From: Nonomuraea spiralis
GTDB lineage: Bacteria; Actinomycetota; Actinomycetes; Streptosporangiales; Streptosporangiaceae
Assembly (NCBI RefSeq): GCF_014648435.1
Contig: NZ_BMRC01000011.1
Span: 62,001 to 126,000, forward strand
Reading direction: 5' to 3'
Length of the DNA stretch: 64,000 bases
The first letter of the stretch is position 1. Each line of letters opens with the position of its first letter. The position numbers were made by a program, and so were the translations under genes. This document shows positions 22,244 to 29,985 of the stretch, in pieces. The notes beneath the pieces are model-generated. The model saw only the letters and a list, made by a program, of their open reading frames with translations. It was not told the DNA's origin and made no database searches.

Positions 22244-22277
22244 GCCCCCGTCCCCTGCGAAGGCAGGAGGCGGGGGC
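22244..22277 (+). terminator. Terminator hairpin after secA
   Basis: GCCCCCG (22244-22250) pairs with CGGGGGC (22271-22277), with an inner CTGC/GCAG stem around a GAAG loop. It begins 25 bases after the secA stop. A U-run is absent, as is common in high-GC actinomycetes. Confidence 0.65.
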
Positions 22278-22368
22278 TCCGGCGTTACAGGGCCGACGGC
22301 GGGCTCGGGGCTCTCCGGTCTCGGCGACCGGTGAGGACCTGGAGCCCCGGGCGGGCCCTTCGGGGCGG

Positions 22369-23643
22369 TCAGGGGAGTGGGGAGTCGAGGGGTTCGCGGC
22401 CGGGGGTGGGGATGTCGAGGCGGCGGATCAGGTACGCGAAGATCACGTAATAGAGCACGAAATAGAACAGGCCGAAGCCGATGATCAGGCCGAGTTCATG
22501 AGTGTTGGATTTGCTGGCGTTCAGCAGCATGTCTATGGCTCCGCCGGAGAAGGTGAACCCGAGTCGGGCGCCCAATTCCGCCATCAGGGCCATCGACACA
22601 CCCGTCAGTACGGCGTGCACCACGAAAAGCACGGGCGCCACGAAAATGAAGGCGAATTCCAGCGGCTCGGTTATCCCGGTGATGAAAGCCGTCAGCCCCG
22701 CCGACAACATGATGCCGCCCACGGACTCGCGGCGTTCCGGCGGGGCCGCTCGCCACATGGCGATGGCCGCCCCGAGCAGGCCGAACATCATGACGGGGAA
22801 GAAGCCGGTCATGAAGATCCCGGCTCCCTGCTCGCCGGCGAAGTAGCAGTTGAGGTCGCCGGCGGCGTTCCGGGTGGCGCCGTCCACGCCCGCGTGGCAC
22901 TCCGGCAGGGTGAACCAGACGATGGTGTTGAGGAAGTGGTGCAGGCCCACGGGGATCAGCAGGCGGTTGGCCACGCCGTAGATGCCGGTGCCCGCGGTGC
23001 CGTGGGCGGACAGCCAGTCGCCCACGGTGGACAACCAGTCGCCGACCGGCCGCCAGGCCAGCCCGAAGACGACGCCGAGGAGCAGCGCGGCGACCGCGGT
23101 GATGATCGGGACCGAGCGGCGTCCGCCGAAGAAGGCCAGCCACGGGGGCGGCTTGAGCCGGTAGAAGCGCTGCCAGAGCAGTGCCGCGGTGATGCCGATG
23201 ACGATGCCGCCGAGCACGCCCGTGGGGTTCTGGGCGCCCAGGTTGAGCACGGGACCACCGGGGGTGGCGATGACGACCTTGTCGTAGACGGCGCCGTGCC
23301 CGGCGTCGAAGAAGAGCGTACGGCTGACGCGGTCGAACACCAGGTAGCCGACCAGGGCGGCGAGGGCCGTGGAGCCGTCGGCCTTGCGCGCGAACCCGAT
23401 GGCCACGCCGATCGCGAACAGGAGCGGCAGGTTGTCGAACAGGGCGCCGCCGGCCGCGGCCAGGACGCCGGCGACGGGCAGCAGCCAGGGGAACAGGCCG
23501 CCGAGGCCGTCCGCGCCGAGCAGGTCGTCCTGGCCGAAGCGGAAGAGCAGACCCGCGGCGGGCAGTACGGCGATGGGCATCATGAGCGAGCGGCCGATGC
23601 GCTGCAACACCGCGAACGTCGCCGGCCAGGGCGACGCGCCCAT
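22369..23643 (-). CDS. PTS EIIC permease, GlcNAc/glucose type (first copy)
   Basis: 424 aa from the ATG at 23643; a GTG 9 bases upstream is the alternative. About ten membrane helices, with the family blocks GRSLMMPIAVLPAAGLLFRFG, LHHFLNTIVWF and GITEPLEFAFIFVAPVL. There is no fused EIIB or EIIA domain, so it depends on the separate EIIB (27122) and EIIA (27369). Two tandem EIIC genes next to DasR match the nagE1/nagE2 arrangement of Streptomyces. Substrate GlcNAc is inferred from that context. Confidence 0.9.
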   Translation of the reverse strand: MGASPWPATFAVLQRIGRSLMMPIAVLPAAGLLFRFGQDDLLGADGLGGLFPWLLPVAGVLAAAGGALFDNLPLLFAIGVAIGFARKADGSTALAALVGYLVFDRVSRTLFFDAGHGAVYDKVVIATPGGPVLNLGAQNPTGVLGGIVIGITAALLWQRFYRLKPPPWLAFFGGRRSVPIITAVAALLLGVVFGLAWRPVGDWLSTVGDWLSAHGTAGTGIYGVANRLLIPVGLHHFLNTIVWFTLPECHAGVDGATRNAAGDLNCYFAGEQGAGIFMTGFFPVMMFGLLGAAIAMWRAAPPERRESVGGIMLSAGLTAFITGITEPLEFAFIFVAPVLFVVHAVLTGVSMALMAELGARLGFTFSGGAIDMLLNASKSNTHELGLIIGFGLFYFVLYYVIFAYLIRRLDIPTPGREPLDSPLP

Positions 23644-23722
23644 GGTCCCCACCCCCGCTCGATGATCCGTCGGCGGGGGAATGCCAGGTTCCTACCACGG
23701 CGTGGACCTGGGAAAACGGGCG

Positions 23723-25036
23723 CTAGGTCTCGCCGGAGTCGAGGTCGGGCTCGGGTTCGCGGCCCGGCGTCATGATGTTGAACCTGCGGATGAGGAAGGT
23801 GAACACGACGTAGTAGACGACGCCGTAGATCACGCCGAGCAGCAGGATGCCCGGCAGGTTCTGGGTGTTGGACTTGCTGACGTTCAGCAGCATGTCGAGC
23901 AGGCCGGCGGAGAAGCCGAAGCCGAGTTGCCCGCCGATGAGCGTGGTCAGGGCCATCGCCAGGCCGGTCAGTACGGCGTGCGCGACCAGCAGCGCGGGCG
24001 CGACGAAGATGAACGCGAACTCGATCGGCTCGGTGATGCCGGTGACGAACGAGGCCAGCCCGGCCGAGAGCATGATGCCGCCCACCGTGGCCCGCCGGTG
24101 CGGGGGCGCGGCCCGCCACATGGCCAGGGCGGCGGCCGGCAGGGCGAACATCATGACGGGGAAGAAGCCGGCCATGAACTGGCCGGAGTGCGGCGCGCCG
24201 CCGAAGTAGCAGTTCCAGTCGCCGCCCAGCACGTGGCCGCCCACCTCGCACTGCGGCACGACGTACCAGACGACCGAGTTCACGAAGTGGTGCAGGCCGA
24301 GGGGGATGAGCAGGCGGTTGATCAGGCCGTAGATGCCGGTGCCGATGGGACCGAGGGCGGCCAGGGCCTCGCCGGCATGGCGGATCCACTCGCCGAGGAC
24401 CGGCCAGAGCCAGCCGAACAGCACGCCGAGGAGCAGCGCGACGATGGAGGTGATGATCGGCACGAACCGGCGCCCGCCGAAGAACGCCAGCCACGACGGC
24501 AGCTTGATGCGGTGGAAACGCTGCCACAGCAGGGCGGTGACCAGGCCCATCACGATGCCGCCGAGCACCTTGGTGGGGTTCTGCATGCCGTAGTTGATGA
24601 CCTCTTTGATGCCCTGGTCCTGGACCTGGCGCATGGCCACGGTGTCCCGGATGTCCGAGCCGAAGAACATCACCTTGGTCACCCGGTCGAACACCAGGTA
24701 ACCGACGACGGCCGCGAGCGCCGTGCTGCCGTCGGCCTTGCGGGCGAAGCCGATGGCCACGCCCACCGCGAACAGCAGCGGCAGGTTCTGGAACAGCGCG
24801 TCCCCGGCCGCGGCCAGCACCTCGGCGACCTGGCCCATCCACGTGAACCCGGGCACGTCGGCCAGACCGCCGGGGGCGGGGCCGTTGGAGCCCAGCATGT
24901 CGGGCTGGCCGAACCGGAAGAGCAGCGCGGCCGCGGGCAGGGCCGCGATGGGCAACATCAGCGAGCGGCCCAGCCGCTGGAGCACGTTCATCACGCGTGC
25001 GAACGGCGAAGGGCGGGCGGCGGTGGTCTCGTTCAC
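23723..25036 (-). CDS. PTS EIIC permease, GlcNAc/glucose type (second copy)
   Basis: 437 aa from a GTG at 25036 with GGAGG 8 bases upstream. It aligns along its whole length with the neighbouring EIIC (shared GRSLMLPIAALPAAALLFRFG, GLHHFVNSVVWY, GITEPIEFAFIFVAPALLVA), so the pair arose by duplication. An insertion (SDIRDTVAMRQVQDQGIKEV near residues 135-155) distinguishes it. The two are 79 bases apart and likely co-transcribed. No clear DasR site is visible directly upstream. Confidence 0.9.
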   Translation of the reverse strand: MNETTAARPSPFARVMNVLQRLGRSLMLPIAALPAAALLFRFGQPDMLGSNGPAPGGLADVPGFTWMGQVAEVLAAAGDALFQNLPLLFAVGVAIGFARKADGSTALAAVVGYLVFDRVTKVMFFGSDIRDTVAMRQVQDQGIKEVINYGMQNPTKVLGGIVMGLVTALLWQRFHRIKLPSWLAFFGGRRFVPIITSIVALLLGVLFGWLWPVLGEWIRHAGEALAALGPIGTGIYGLINRLLIPLGLHHFVNSVVWYVVPQCEVGGHVLGGDWNCYFGGAPHSGQFMAGFFPVMMFALPAAALAMWRAAPPHRRATVGGIMLSAGLASFVTGITEPIEFAFIFVAPALLVAHAVLTGLAMALTTLIGGQLGFGFSAGLLDMLLNVSKSNTQNLPGILLLGVIYGVVYYVVFTFLIRRFNIMTPGREPEPDLDSGET

Positions 25037-25118
25037 CGGTCGTTCCTCCGGGGGGTGGGAGTCGGGCGTCCGCCGGACATGCCCTCGGACGCAGCCGTCC
25101 GGGCCCGGCGGAGCGACC

Positions 25119-25859
25119 CTAGCCCCGTCTAACGGGCATTTCGAGGATGGTCCGCAGCTGATACCGGTCAGCGCGGTAGGTGGACACGCCGAGCTCCGCG
25201 CAGACGCCGCCGGAGAAGGACCTGCGCTGGAGCAGCAGCACGGCGCCGCCGCGTGGCAGCTTCAGCAGGTCGGCGTCGCTCGGGTCGGCGATGCCGCCGT
25301 CGATGGTGAGCTCGCCGGCGTCCATGACCAGCCCGTAACGGCTCTCCAGTAGCTCGTACAGCGATTTATCCGACAAGTCGTAATCGGCAAGGTCGGGGGC
25401 GAGCTTGACCGGGATGTGTGCCCGTTCGATGGACAGCGGCTCGCCGTCGGCCGTACGCAGGCGCTCGATGAAGTGCACTTCCTCGCCCGGCTGGATCCCC
25501 ACCTCCTTGGCCAGGTGGGCGCTGGCCCGTACGATGCGGCGATCGAGGTCGCGCGAGCCCGGGATCATCCCGCGCGCCCTCATGTCGTCGGTGAACGAGG
25601 TGAGCTGCAGCGCCAGCTCGATCTTGGGCCGGGCCACGAACGTGCCCTTGCCCGGTACGCGGTGCAGGCGGCCCTCGGAGACCAGGTGGTCCACGGCCTG
25701 CCGTACGGTCATCCTGGACAGGCCGAACCGCTGGCACAGCTCACGCTCGGACGGGATCGCCGCGCCGATGCTGAGCTCGTTGCTGTCAATGAGGTCCAGC
25801 AGGATCTCGCGAAGCTGGAAGTACTTGGGCACCGGGCTATCCGGATCGATGTGCGCCAC
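25119..25859 (-). CDS. dasR: GntR/HutC-family regulator, DasR-like
   Basis: 246 aa. The winged helix-turn-helix is at residues 10-75 (IPSERELCQRFGLSRMTVRQ, then LVSEGRLHRVPGKGTFVARP), and the UTRA ligand domain covers about 95-240. In Streptomyces DasR senses GlcN-6-P and represses GlcNAc uptake, chitin use and, indirectly, development and antibiotics. The identification rests on family, on the PTS genes around it and on the dre-like operators at 25959 and 27970. It is divergent from the SIS gene and probably autoregulated. Confidence 0.85.
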   Translation of the reverse strand: MAHIDPDSPVPKYFQLREILLDLIDSNELSIGAAIPSERELCQRFGLSRMTVRQAVDHLVSEGRLHRVPGKGTFVARPKIELALQLTSFTDDMRARGMIPGSRDLDRRIVRASAHLAKEVGIQPGEEVHFIERLRTADGEPLSIERAHIPVKLAPDLADYDLSDKSLYELLESRYGLVMDAGELTIDGGIADPSDADLLKLPRGGAVLLLQRRSFSGGVCAELGVSTYRADRYQLRTILEMPVRRG

Positions 25860-25878
25860 GGATCCTCCCCTCGATCGG

Positions 25879-25934
25879 CAAAGAAGAAATCTGTGTCTGG
25901 TGGTGCGGCAGTCTATGGGCAGATTTCTTGTTTG
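25879..25934. promoter_or_regulatory. Long inverted repeat in the dasR-SIS intergenic region
   Basis: CAAAGAAGAAATCTG (25879-25893) and CAGATTTCTTGTTTG (25920-25934) form 15-base inverted arms matching at 14 of 15 positions, with a 26-base spacer. The spacer holds a minus-strand -10 candidate (TAGACT, complement of 25911-25916) for dasR. The AT-rich arms differ from the usual dre sequence, so a second regulator, or looping, is possible. Confidence 0.5.
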
Positions 25935-25958
25935 ATGGCCATGGGCTATGGTTCGTAC

Positions 25959-25980
25959 TGGTCTAGTCCGGACTAGACCA
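25959..25980. promoter_or_regulatory. Double DasR operator (dre) before the SIS gene
   Basis: A perfect 22-base palindrome: TGGTCTAGTCC followed by its complement GGACTAGACCA. Read against the dre core TGGTCTAGACCA, positions 25959-25970 and 25969-25980 each match 10 of 12, so this is two overlapping sites offset by 10 bases, one helical turn. A -10 candidate (TATGGT, 25947-25952) ends just before it, so bound DasR would block transcription start. Confidence 0.8.
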
Positions 25981-26035
25981 CATGTCGCGAAAGACGGTCA
26001 AGTCCGAACCGTATGAATCGAGGGATGAGCTCAGG

Positions 26036-27070
26036 ATGACCACCAAGATGCGCAGTGAGATCGCCGAGCAGCCGGAAGCGCTGCGGGCCACGCTCGACGC
26101 CCTGCTCCCCAGGGTCGGCGAGGTGAAGGCGGTGGGTGAGCAGACTCGCCAGCTGCTGTTCATCGCGCGTGGAACCTCCGACAACGCCGCAGTCTACGGC
26201 CGCTACCTGGTCGAGTCCCACGCGGGACGGATGGGCGCGCTGGCGGCGCCGTCCATCGCGACGACCTACAAGCGCAAGATCGACCTGGACGGCGTGCTGG
26301 CCGTCGCGATCTCGCAGTCGGGCCGTACCGAGGAGATCGTCGAGACGCTGGCCTGGGCCAAGGACTGCGGCGCGAAGACGGTCGGCATCACCAACGGCGG
26401 CGAGGACAGCCCGCTCGCCCAGGCCGCCGACGTCGCGCTGTGCACGCTGGCCGGCGAGGAGAAGGCCGTACCGGCGACGAAGACGTACACCACGCAGCTC
26501 GCCGCGCTGGCCGTGCTCGCGCTGGGCCTGGGCGCCGACGTGGACGCCGGGGACCTGCGGCGGGTGCCCGAGGCGGTCGAGAAGCTGATCGCCGAGCCGG
26601 GCGACCTGGACGCGGTCGTCGAAGGGCTGCTGGACAAGCCGGGCGTGGTCGTGTCGGGCCGCGGGCTCGCCTTCTCCACGGCTCTGGAGACCGCGCTCAA
26701 GCTCAAGGAGGCCTGCTACCTGCACGCCATGGGCCTGTCCTACGCCGACCTGCTGCACGGCCCGATCGCCGTGGTCGACGCCGAGACCCCGGCGCTGCTG
26801 GTGGCCTCGGAGAACAGCCCCACGCTGTCCGGCACGGTGGCCCTGGCCGAGCGGGTCGTGGCGGCGGGCGCGGCGGCGTACACGATCGGCGGCGGCGACG
26901 CGCTGGCACAGGCCGGCACGGCCGCGCTCAACGGTCCCGAACTGCCCGAGTGGGTGGCGCCGATGGGTCTGATCATCCCCGGTCAGCTCCTCACCGAGGC
27001 GCTGGCCAGGCGCCTCGGCATCAACCCCGACTCGCCGCGCGGACTCAACAAGGTCACGCAGACGGACTGA
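26036..27070 (+). CDS. SIS-domain sugar-phosphate enzyme, possible NagB-II deaminase
   Basis: 344 aa with two SIS domains. SIS1 shows FIARGTSDNAAVYGRYLVES and AISQSGRTEEIVETL; the glutaminase domain of GlmS is absent. Proteins of this layout include GlcN-6-P deaminase NagB-II, FrlB-like deglycases and AgaS. With a DasR operator and PTS genes around it, conversion of GlcN-6-P to fructose-6-P plus ammonia is the best guess. The ATG at 26036 fits family length; an ATG at 25982 lies right against the operator and would be nearly leaderless. Confidence 0.82.
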   Translation: MTTKMRSEIAEQPEALRATLDALLPRVGEVKAVGEQTRQLLFIARGTSDNAAVYGRYLVESHAGRMGALAAPSIATTYKRKIDLDGVLAVAISQSGRTEEIVETLAWAKDCGAKTVGITNGGEDSPLAQAADVALCTLAGEEKAVPATKTYTTQLAALAVLALGLGADVDAGDLRRVPEAVEKLIAEPGDLDAVVEGLLDKPGVVVSGRGLAFSTALETALKLKEACYLHAMGLSYADLLHGPIAVVDAETPALLVASENSPTLSGTVALAERVVAAGAAAYTIGGGDALAQAGTAALNGPELPEWVAPMGLIIPGQLLTEALARRLGINPDSPRGLNKVTQTD

Positions 27071-27121
27071 GCGAGGCGCCTCGTTTAGCCTGGTCAAGGA
27101 GTTGGAACGAGGGAGGACCGG

Positions 27122-27358
27122 ATGGCTGCGGATGTGAATGCGATCATCGCCGGTCTCGGCGGTGCCGACAACATCATCGAGATCGAGCCCTGCATCACCC
27201 GGTTGCGCACCGAGGTGCACGACGCGTCCAAGGTCGACCAGGCCGCCCTCCGGGCGGCGGGCGCGCACGGCGTGATGGCCGCGGGCAACGTGGTCCAGGT
27301 CGTCGTGGGGCCAGAGGCGGACACGATCGCCAGCGACATCGAGGACATCATCGGCTAA
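27122..27358 (+). CDS. PTS EIIB protein, glucose/GlcNAc type
   Basis: 78 aa, a free-standing EIIB domain. The phospho-acceptor Cys24 lies in EIEPCITRLR. It takes phosphate from EIIA and passes it to the sugar during transport by the EIIC partners. The GTG/ATG region is preceded by GGGAGG at about 27110-27115. It is 10 bases upstream of the EIIA gene. The separate EIIB resembles nagF of Streptomyces. Confidence 0.93.
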   Translation: MAADVNAIIAGLGGADNIIEIEPCITRLRTEVHDASKVDQAALRAAGAHGVMAAGNVVQVVVGPEADTIASDIEDIIG

Positions 27359-27368
27359 GGGCGAGACC

Positions 27369-27815
27369 ATGACGACTGTTCTCGCCCCGGTCGAGGGGGC
27401 GGCTGTGGGGTTGGCCGCCGTGCCCGATCCGGTCTTCTCCGCGGGCATGGTGGGTCCGGGAACGGCGATCGACCCGCTGCGGGGCCCGGGCAAGGCGGTG
27501 GCCCCCATAGCGGGAAAAATCATGAAACTGCATCCGCATGCCTACGTCATCGTGGGGGACGACGGCAGGGGCGTGCTGGTGCACCTGGGCATCGACACGG
27601 TCCAGCTCAAGGGGGAGGGCTTCCAGCTGCTGGCGGCCGAGGGGGACAGGGTGAGCGCCGGGCAGCCGGTCGTGGCGTGGGACCCGTCGGCCGTCGAGGC
27701 GGGCGGACGGTCCCCCGTCTGCCCGGTCGTGGCCCTGGACGCCCCCTCGGAGTCCGTGACGGGGATCGTCCAGGGGACGGTGCACGCCGGGGACGAGCTC
27801 TTCACATGGGACTAG
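27369..27815 (+). CDS. crr: PTS EIIA protein, glucose type (Crr)
   Basis: 148 aa. His72 in GVLVHLGIDTVQLKGEGF is the phosphorylated residue (equivalent to His90 in E. coli EIIA-Glc) and His57 (HPHAYV) is its partner. It relays phosphate from HPr to EIIB. It is encoded 10 bases after the EIIB gene, so the two are almost certainly co-transcribed. Confidence 0.93.
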   Translation: MTTVLAPVEGAAVGLAAVPDPVFSAGMVGPGTAIDPLRGPGKAVAPIAGKIMKLHPHAYVIVGDDGRGVLVHLGIDTVQLKGEGFQLLAAEGDRVSAGQPVVAWDPSAVEAGGRSPVCPVVALDAPSESVTGIVQGTVHAGDELFTWD

Positions 27816-27969
27816 CCGCCACTCCGCCCGAAACCGGTGCCCGTGCGGTCGTATCTGGAGAAGACGTCACAATAGGCAAGCCTGACCCCGCGGGCTTCCT
27901 GCCCGCCGGCCGGCCCCACGGTCGCCGACCCGACCGCGAGCGGCCGTACGCCATTCACGTAAGGGTCCA

Positions 27970-27985
27970 GCTGGTCTGGACCGGG
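27970..27985. promoter_or_regulatory. DasR-like operator before ptsH
   Basis: GCTGGTCTGGACCGGG matches the 16-base dre consensus ACTGGTCTAGACCAGT at 12 of 16 positions, including the CTGGTCT and GACC halves. It ends 17 bases before the ptsH start, between the promoter region and the AAGGAG at 27991-27996. DasR control of ptsH is known in Streptomyces; binding here is inferred. Confidence 0.6.
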
Positions 27986-28002
27986 TAGAGAAGGAGAGGC
28001 TC

Positions 28003-28266
28003 ATGGGTGAGCGCAAGGTCACGGTCGCGGCGGAGGTGGGTCTGCACGCCCGTCCCGCGGCGACGTTCGTCAAACGGGCCCAGCTGGCCCCGATGGACAT
28101 CAGCGTGGCCAAGGCCAGCGGCGGAGGGACGCCGGTCAACGGCAAGAGCATCCTCGCCATCATGGCGCTCGACGTCCGGCAGGGCGAGACCGTCGTGATC
28201 AGCGCGGAGGGTGACGGCTCCGAGGAGATCCTGGACGAACTGGCCACGATCGCCGGAGCGCCATGA
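28003..28266 (+). CDS. ptsH: PTS phosphocarrier protein HPr
   Basis: 87 aa. His15 in GLHARPAA is the phosphorylation site; the Ser region VNGKSILAIMAL is present. AAGGAG at 27991-27996 marks the start. HPr takes phosphate from EI and gives it to EIIA. The stop overlaps the ptsI start by 4 bases (ATGA), so the two are translationally coupled. Confidence 0.96.
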   Translation: MGERKVTVAAEVGLHARPAATFVKRAQLAPMDISVAKASGGGTPVNGKSILAIMALDVRQGETVVISAEGDGSEEILDELATIAGAP

Positions 28267-29927
28267 ATCTGCGGGGGGTGGGGGTCAGCCCGGGCATCGG
28301 GCACGGCCCCGCGTACGTCCTGACCGTCTCCGTGCCCGAACCCCCCGAGGGCAGCACCTACACCGGTGAGGCGGAGCAGGAGAAGGAGCGGGCGAGCGCC
28401 GCCCTCTCACAGGTCGCGGGTGATCTTGAGGCCCGCGGCAACCAGGCGGGCGGCGAGGCCGAGGAGATCCTCAAGGCCCAGGCGCTGATGGCCGAGGACC
28501 CCGGGCTGGTCGTCAAGGTCCGGACCCTCATCGACCGGGGCCTCGCCGCTCCCCGGGCGGTGTTCGAGGCGTTCACGAAGTACCGGGACGTGCTCACCGG
28601 GGCCGGCGGCTACCTGGGCGAGCGGGCCGCCGACCTCGACGACATCAGGGACCGGGTGATCGCCCTGCTCACCGGTCATCCGCTGCCGGGGCTGCCGGTC
28701 GCTCCCGAGGAGCCGTACGTGCTGGTCGCGGCCGATCTGGCGCCCGCCGACACGGCGTTGTTGTCCCGGCGGGACGTGGCCGGGTTCGTCACCGAGCAGG
28801 GCGGGCCCACCAGCCACACCGCGATCATGGCCAGGGCGATGGGCGTGCCCGCCGTGGTCGCCTGCCCCGGCGCGACCGGCATCCCCGGCGGCGTCCGGGT
28901 GCTGGTGGACGGCACCACGGGCGAGGTGAGCCTGGAGCCGTCCGACGACCACGTGGCCGAGGCGCGCGACGCGGCGGCGGCCAAGCGGGCGGCGATCGGC
29001 GCGGTCAAGGGGCCGGGCCGGACCGCCGACGGGCACGCCGTGCCGCTGCTGGCCAACGTCGCGGGCCCGGACGAGCTGGCGGAGGCGATGGCCGCCGGGG
29101 CGGAGGGCGTCGGGCTGTACCGGACCGAGTTCCTCTTCCTGGACCGGGCCGAGGCCCCGGCCGCCGAGGAGCAGCGGCGGGCCTACCGCGCGGCGCTGGA
29201 GGCCGTACCGGGCGGCACGGTGGTCGTGCGCACGCTGGACGCGGGCGCCGACAAGCCGCTGCGGTTCCTGCCGGCCCCCGCCGAGCCGAACCCGGCGCTG
29301 GGGGAGCGCGGCCTGCGCCTGTTCAGGCGGTTCCCCGAGGTGATGGACGCGCAGTTGCGCGCGCTGGCGGACGCGGCGGAGGGCGCGCCGGCCGAGCTGC
29401 TGGTGATGGCGCCCATGGTGGCCACGGCCGAGGAGGCCAGGTGGTTCGCCGACGCCTGCCGGGCGCGCGGGTTGTCCAAGGTCGGCGTCATGATCGAGGT
29501 CCCGTCGGCGGCGCTGCGGGCCGGGCAGCTCGCCGGGGTGGTGGACTTCTTCTCGCTCGGCACCAACGACCTGGCCCAGTACACCTTCGCCGCCGACCGC
29601 CAGCTCGGCACGGTGAGCGGGCTCCAGGACCCGTGGCAGCCCGCGCTGCTCGACCTGGTCGCCATGTCCTGCGGACACGGCAAGCCGGTGGGCGTCTGCG
29701 GTGAGGCGGCCGCCGATCCGGCTCTGGCGTGCGTGCTGGTCGGGCTCGGGGCGACCACGTTGTCGATGGGCGCGGGGGCGCTGGGCGCCGTACGGGCCGC
29801 GCTGGCCGCGCACACGCTGGAGCAGTGCAGGCTGGCGGCGCGCAACGCGCGGGCACAGGTCACGGCGGCGAACGCCCGCGCGGTGGCGCGCACCCACCTG
29901 CCCGGGCTCGCGGCACTGGGGGTGTGA
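28263..29927 (+). CDS. ptsI: PTS enzyme I (PEP-protein phosphotransferase)
   Basis: 554 aa. The phosphorylated His185 is in GGPTSHTAIMARAMGVPAVV. The PEP-binding barrel has EGVGLYRTEFLF, DAGADKPLRFL, LGTNDLAQYTFAADRQ and the catalytic Cys in VGVCGEAAADP. It starts the phosphate chain from PEP to HPr. Slightly shorter than the 570-aa norm, with no motif missing. Confidence 0.96.
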   Translation: MNLRGVGVSPGIGHGPAYVLTVSVPEPPEGSTYTGEAEQEKERASAALSQVAGDLEARGNQAGGEAEEILKAQALMAEDPGLVVKVRTLIDRGLAAPRAVFEAFTKYRDVLTGAGGYLGERAADLDDIRDRVIALLTGHPLPGLPVAPEEPYVLVAADLAPADTALLSRRDVAGFVTEQGGPTSHTAIMARAMGVPAVVACPGATGIPGGVRVLVDGTTGEVSLEPSDDHVAEARDAAAAKRAAIGAVKGPGRTADGHAVPLLANVAGPDELAEAMAAGAEGVGLYRTEFLFLDRAEAPAAEEQRRAYRAALEAVPGGTVVVRTLDAGADKPLRFLPAPAEPNPALGERGLRLFRRFPEVMDAQLRALADAAEGAPAELLVMAPMVATAEEARWFADACRARGLSKVGVMIEVPSAALRAGQLAGVVDFFSLGTNDLAQYTFAADRQLGTVSGLQDPWQPALLDLVAMSCGHGKPVGVCGEAAADPALACVLVGLGATTLSMGAGALGAVRAALAAHTLEQCRLAARNARAQVTAANARAVARTHLPGLAALGV

Positions 29928-29985
29928 ACGGCCGTTTCCGGGTCGTGCGGCTCGTCCGCGCCGTGGCATCGATACCGTGGAAGGC

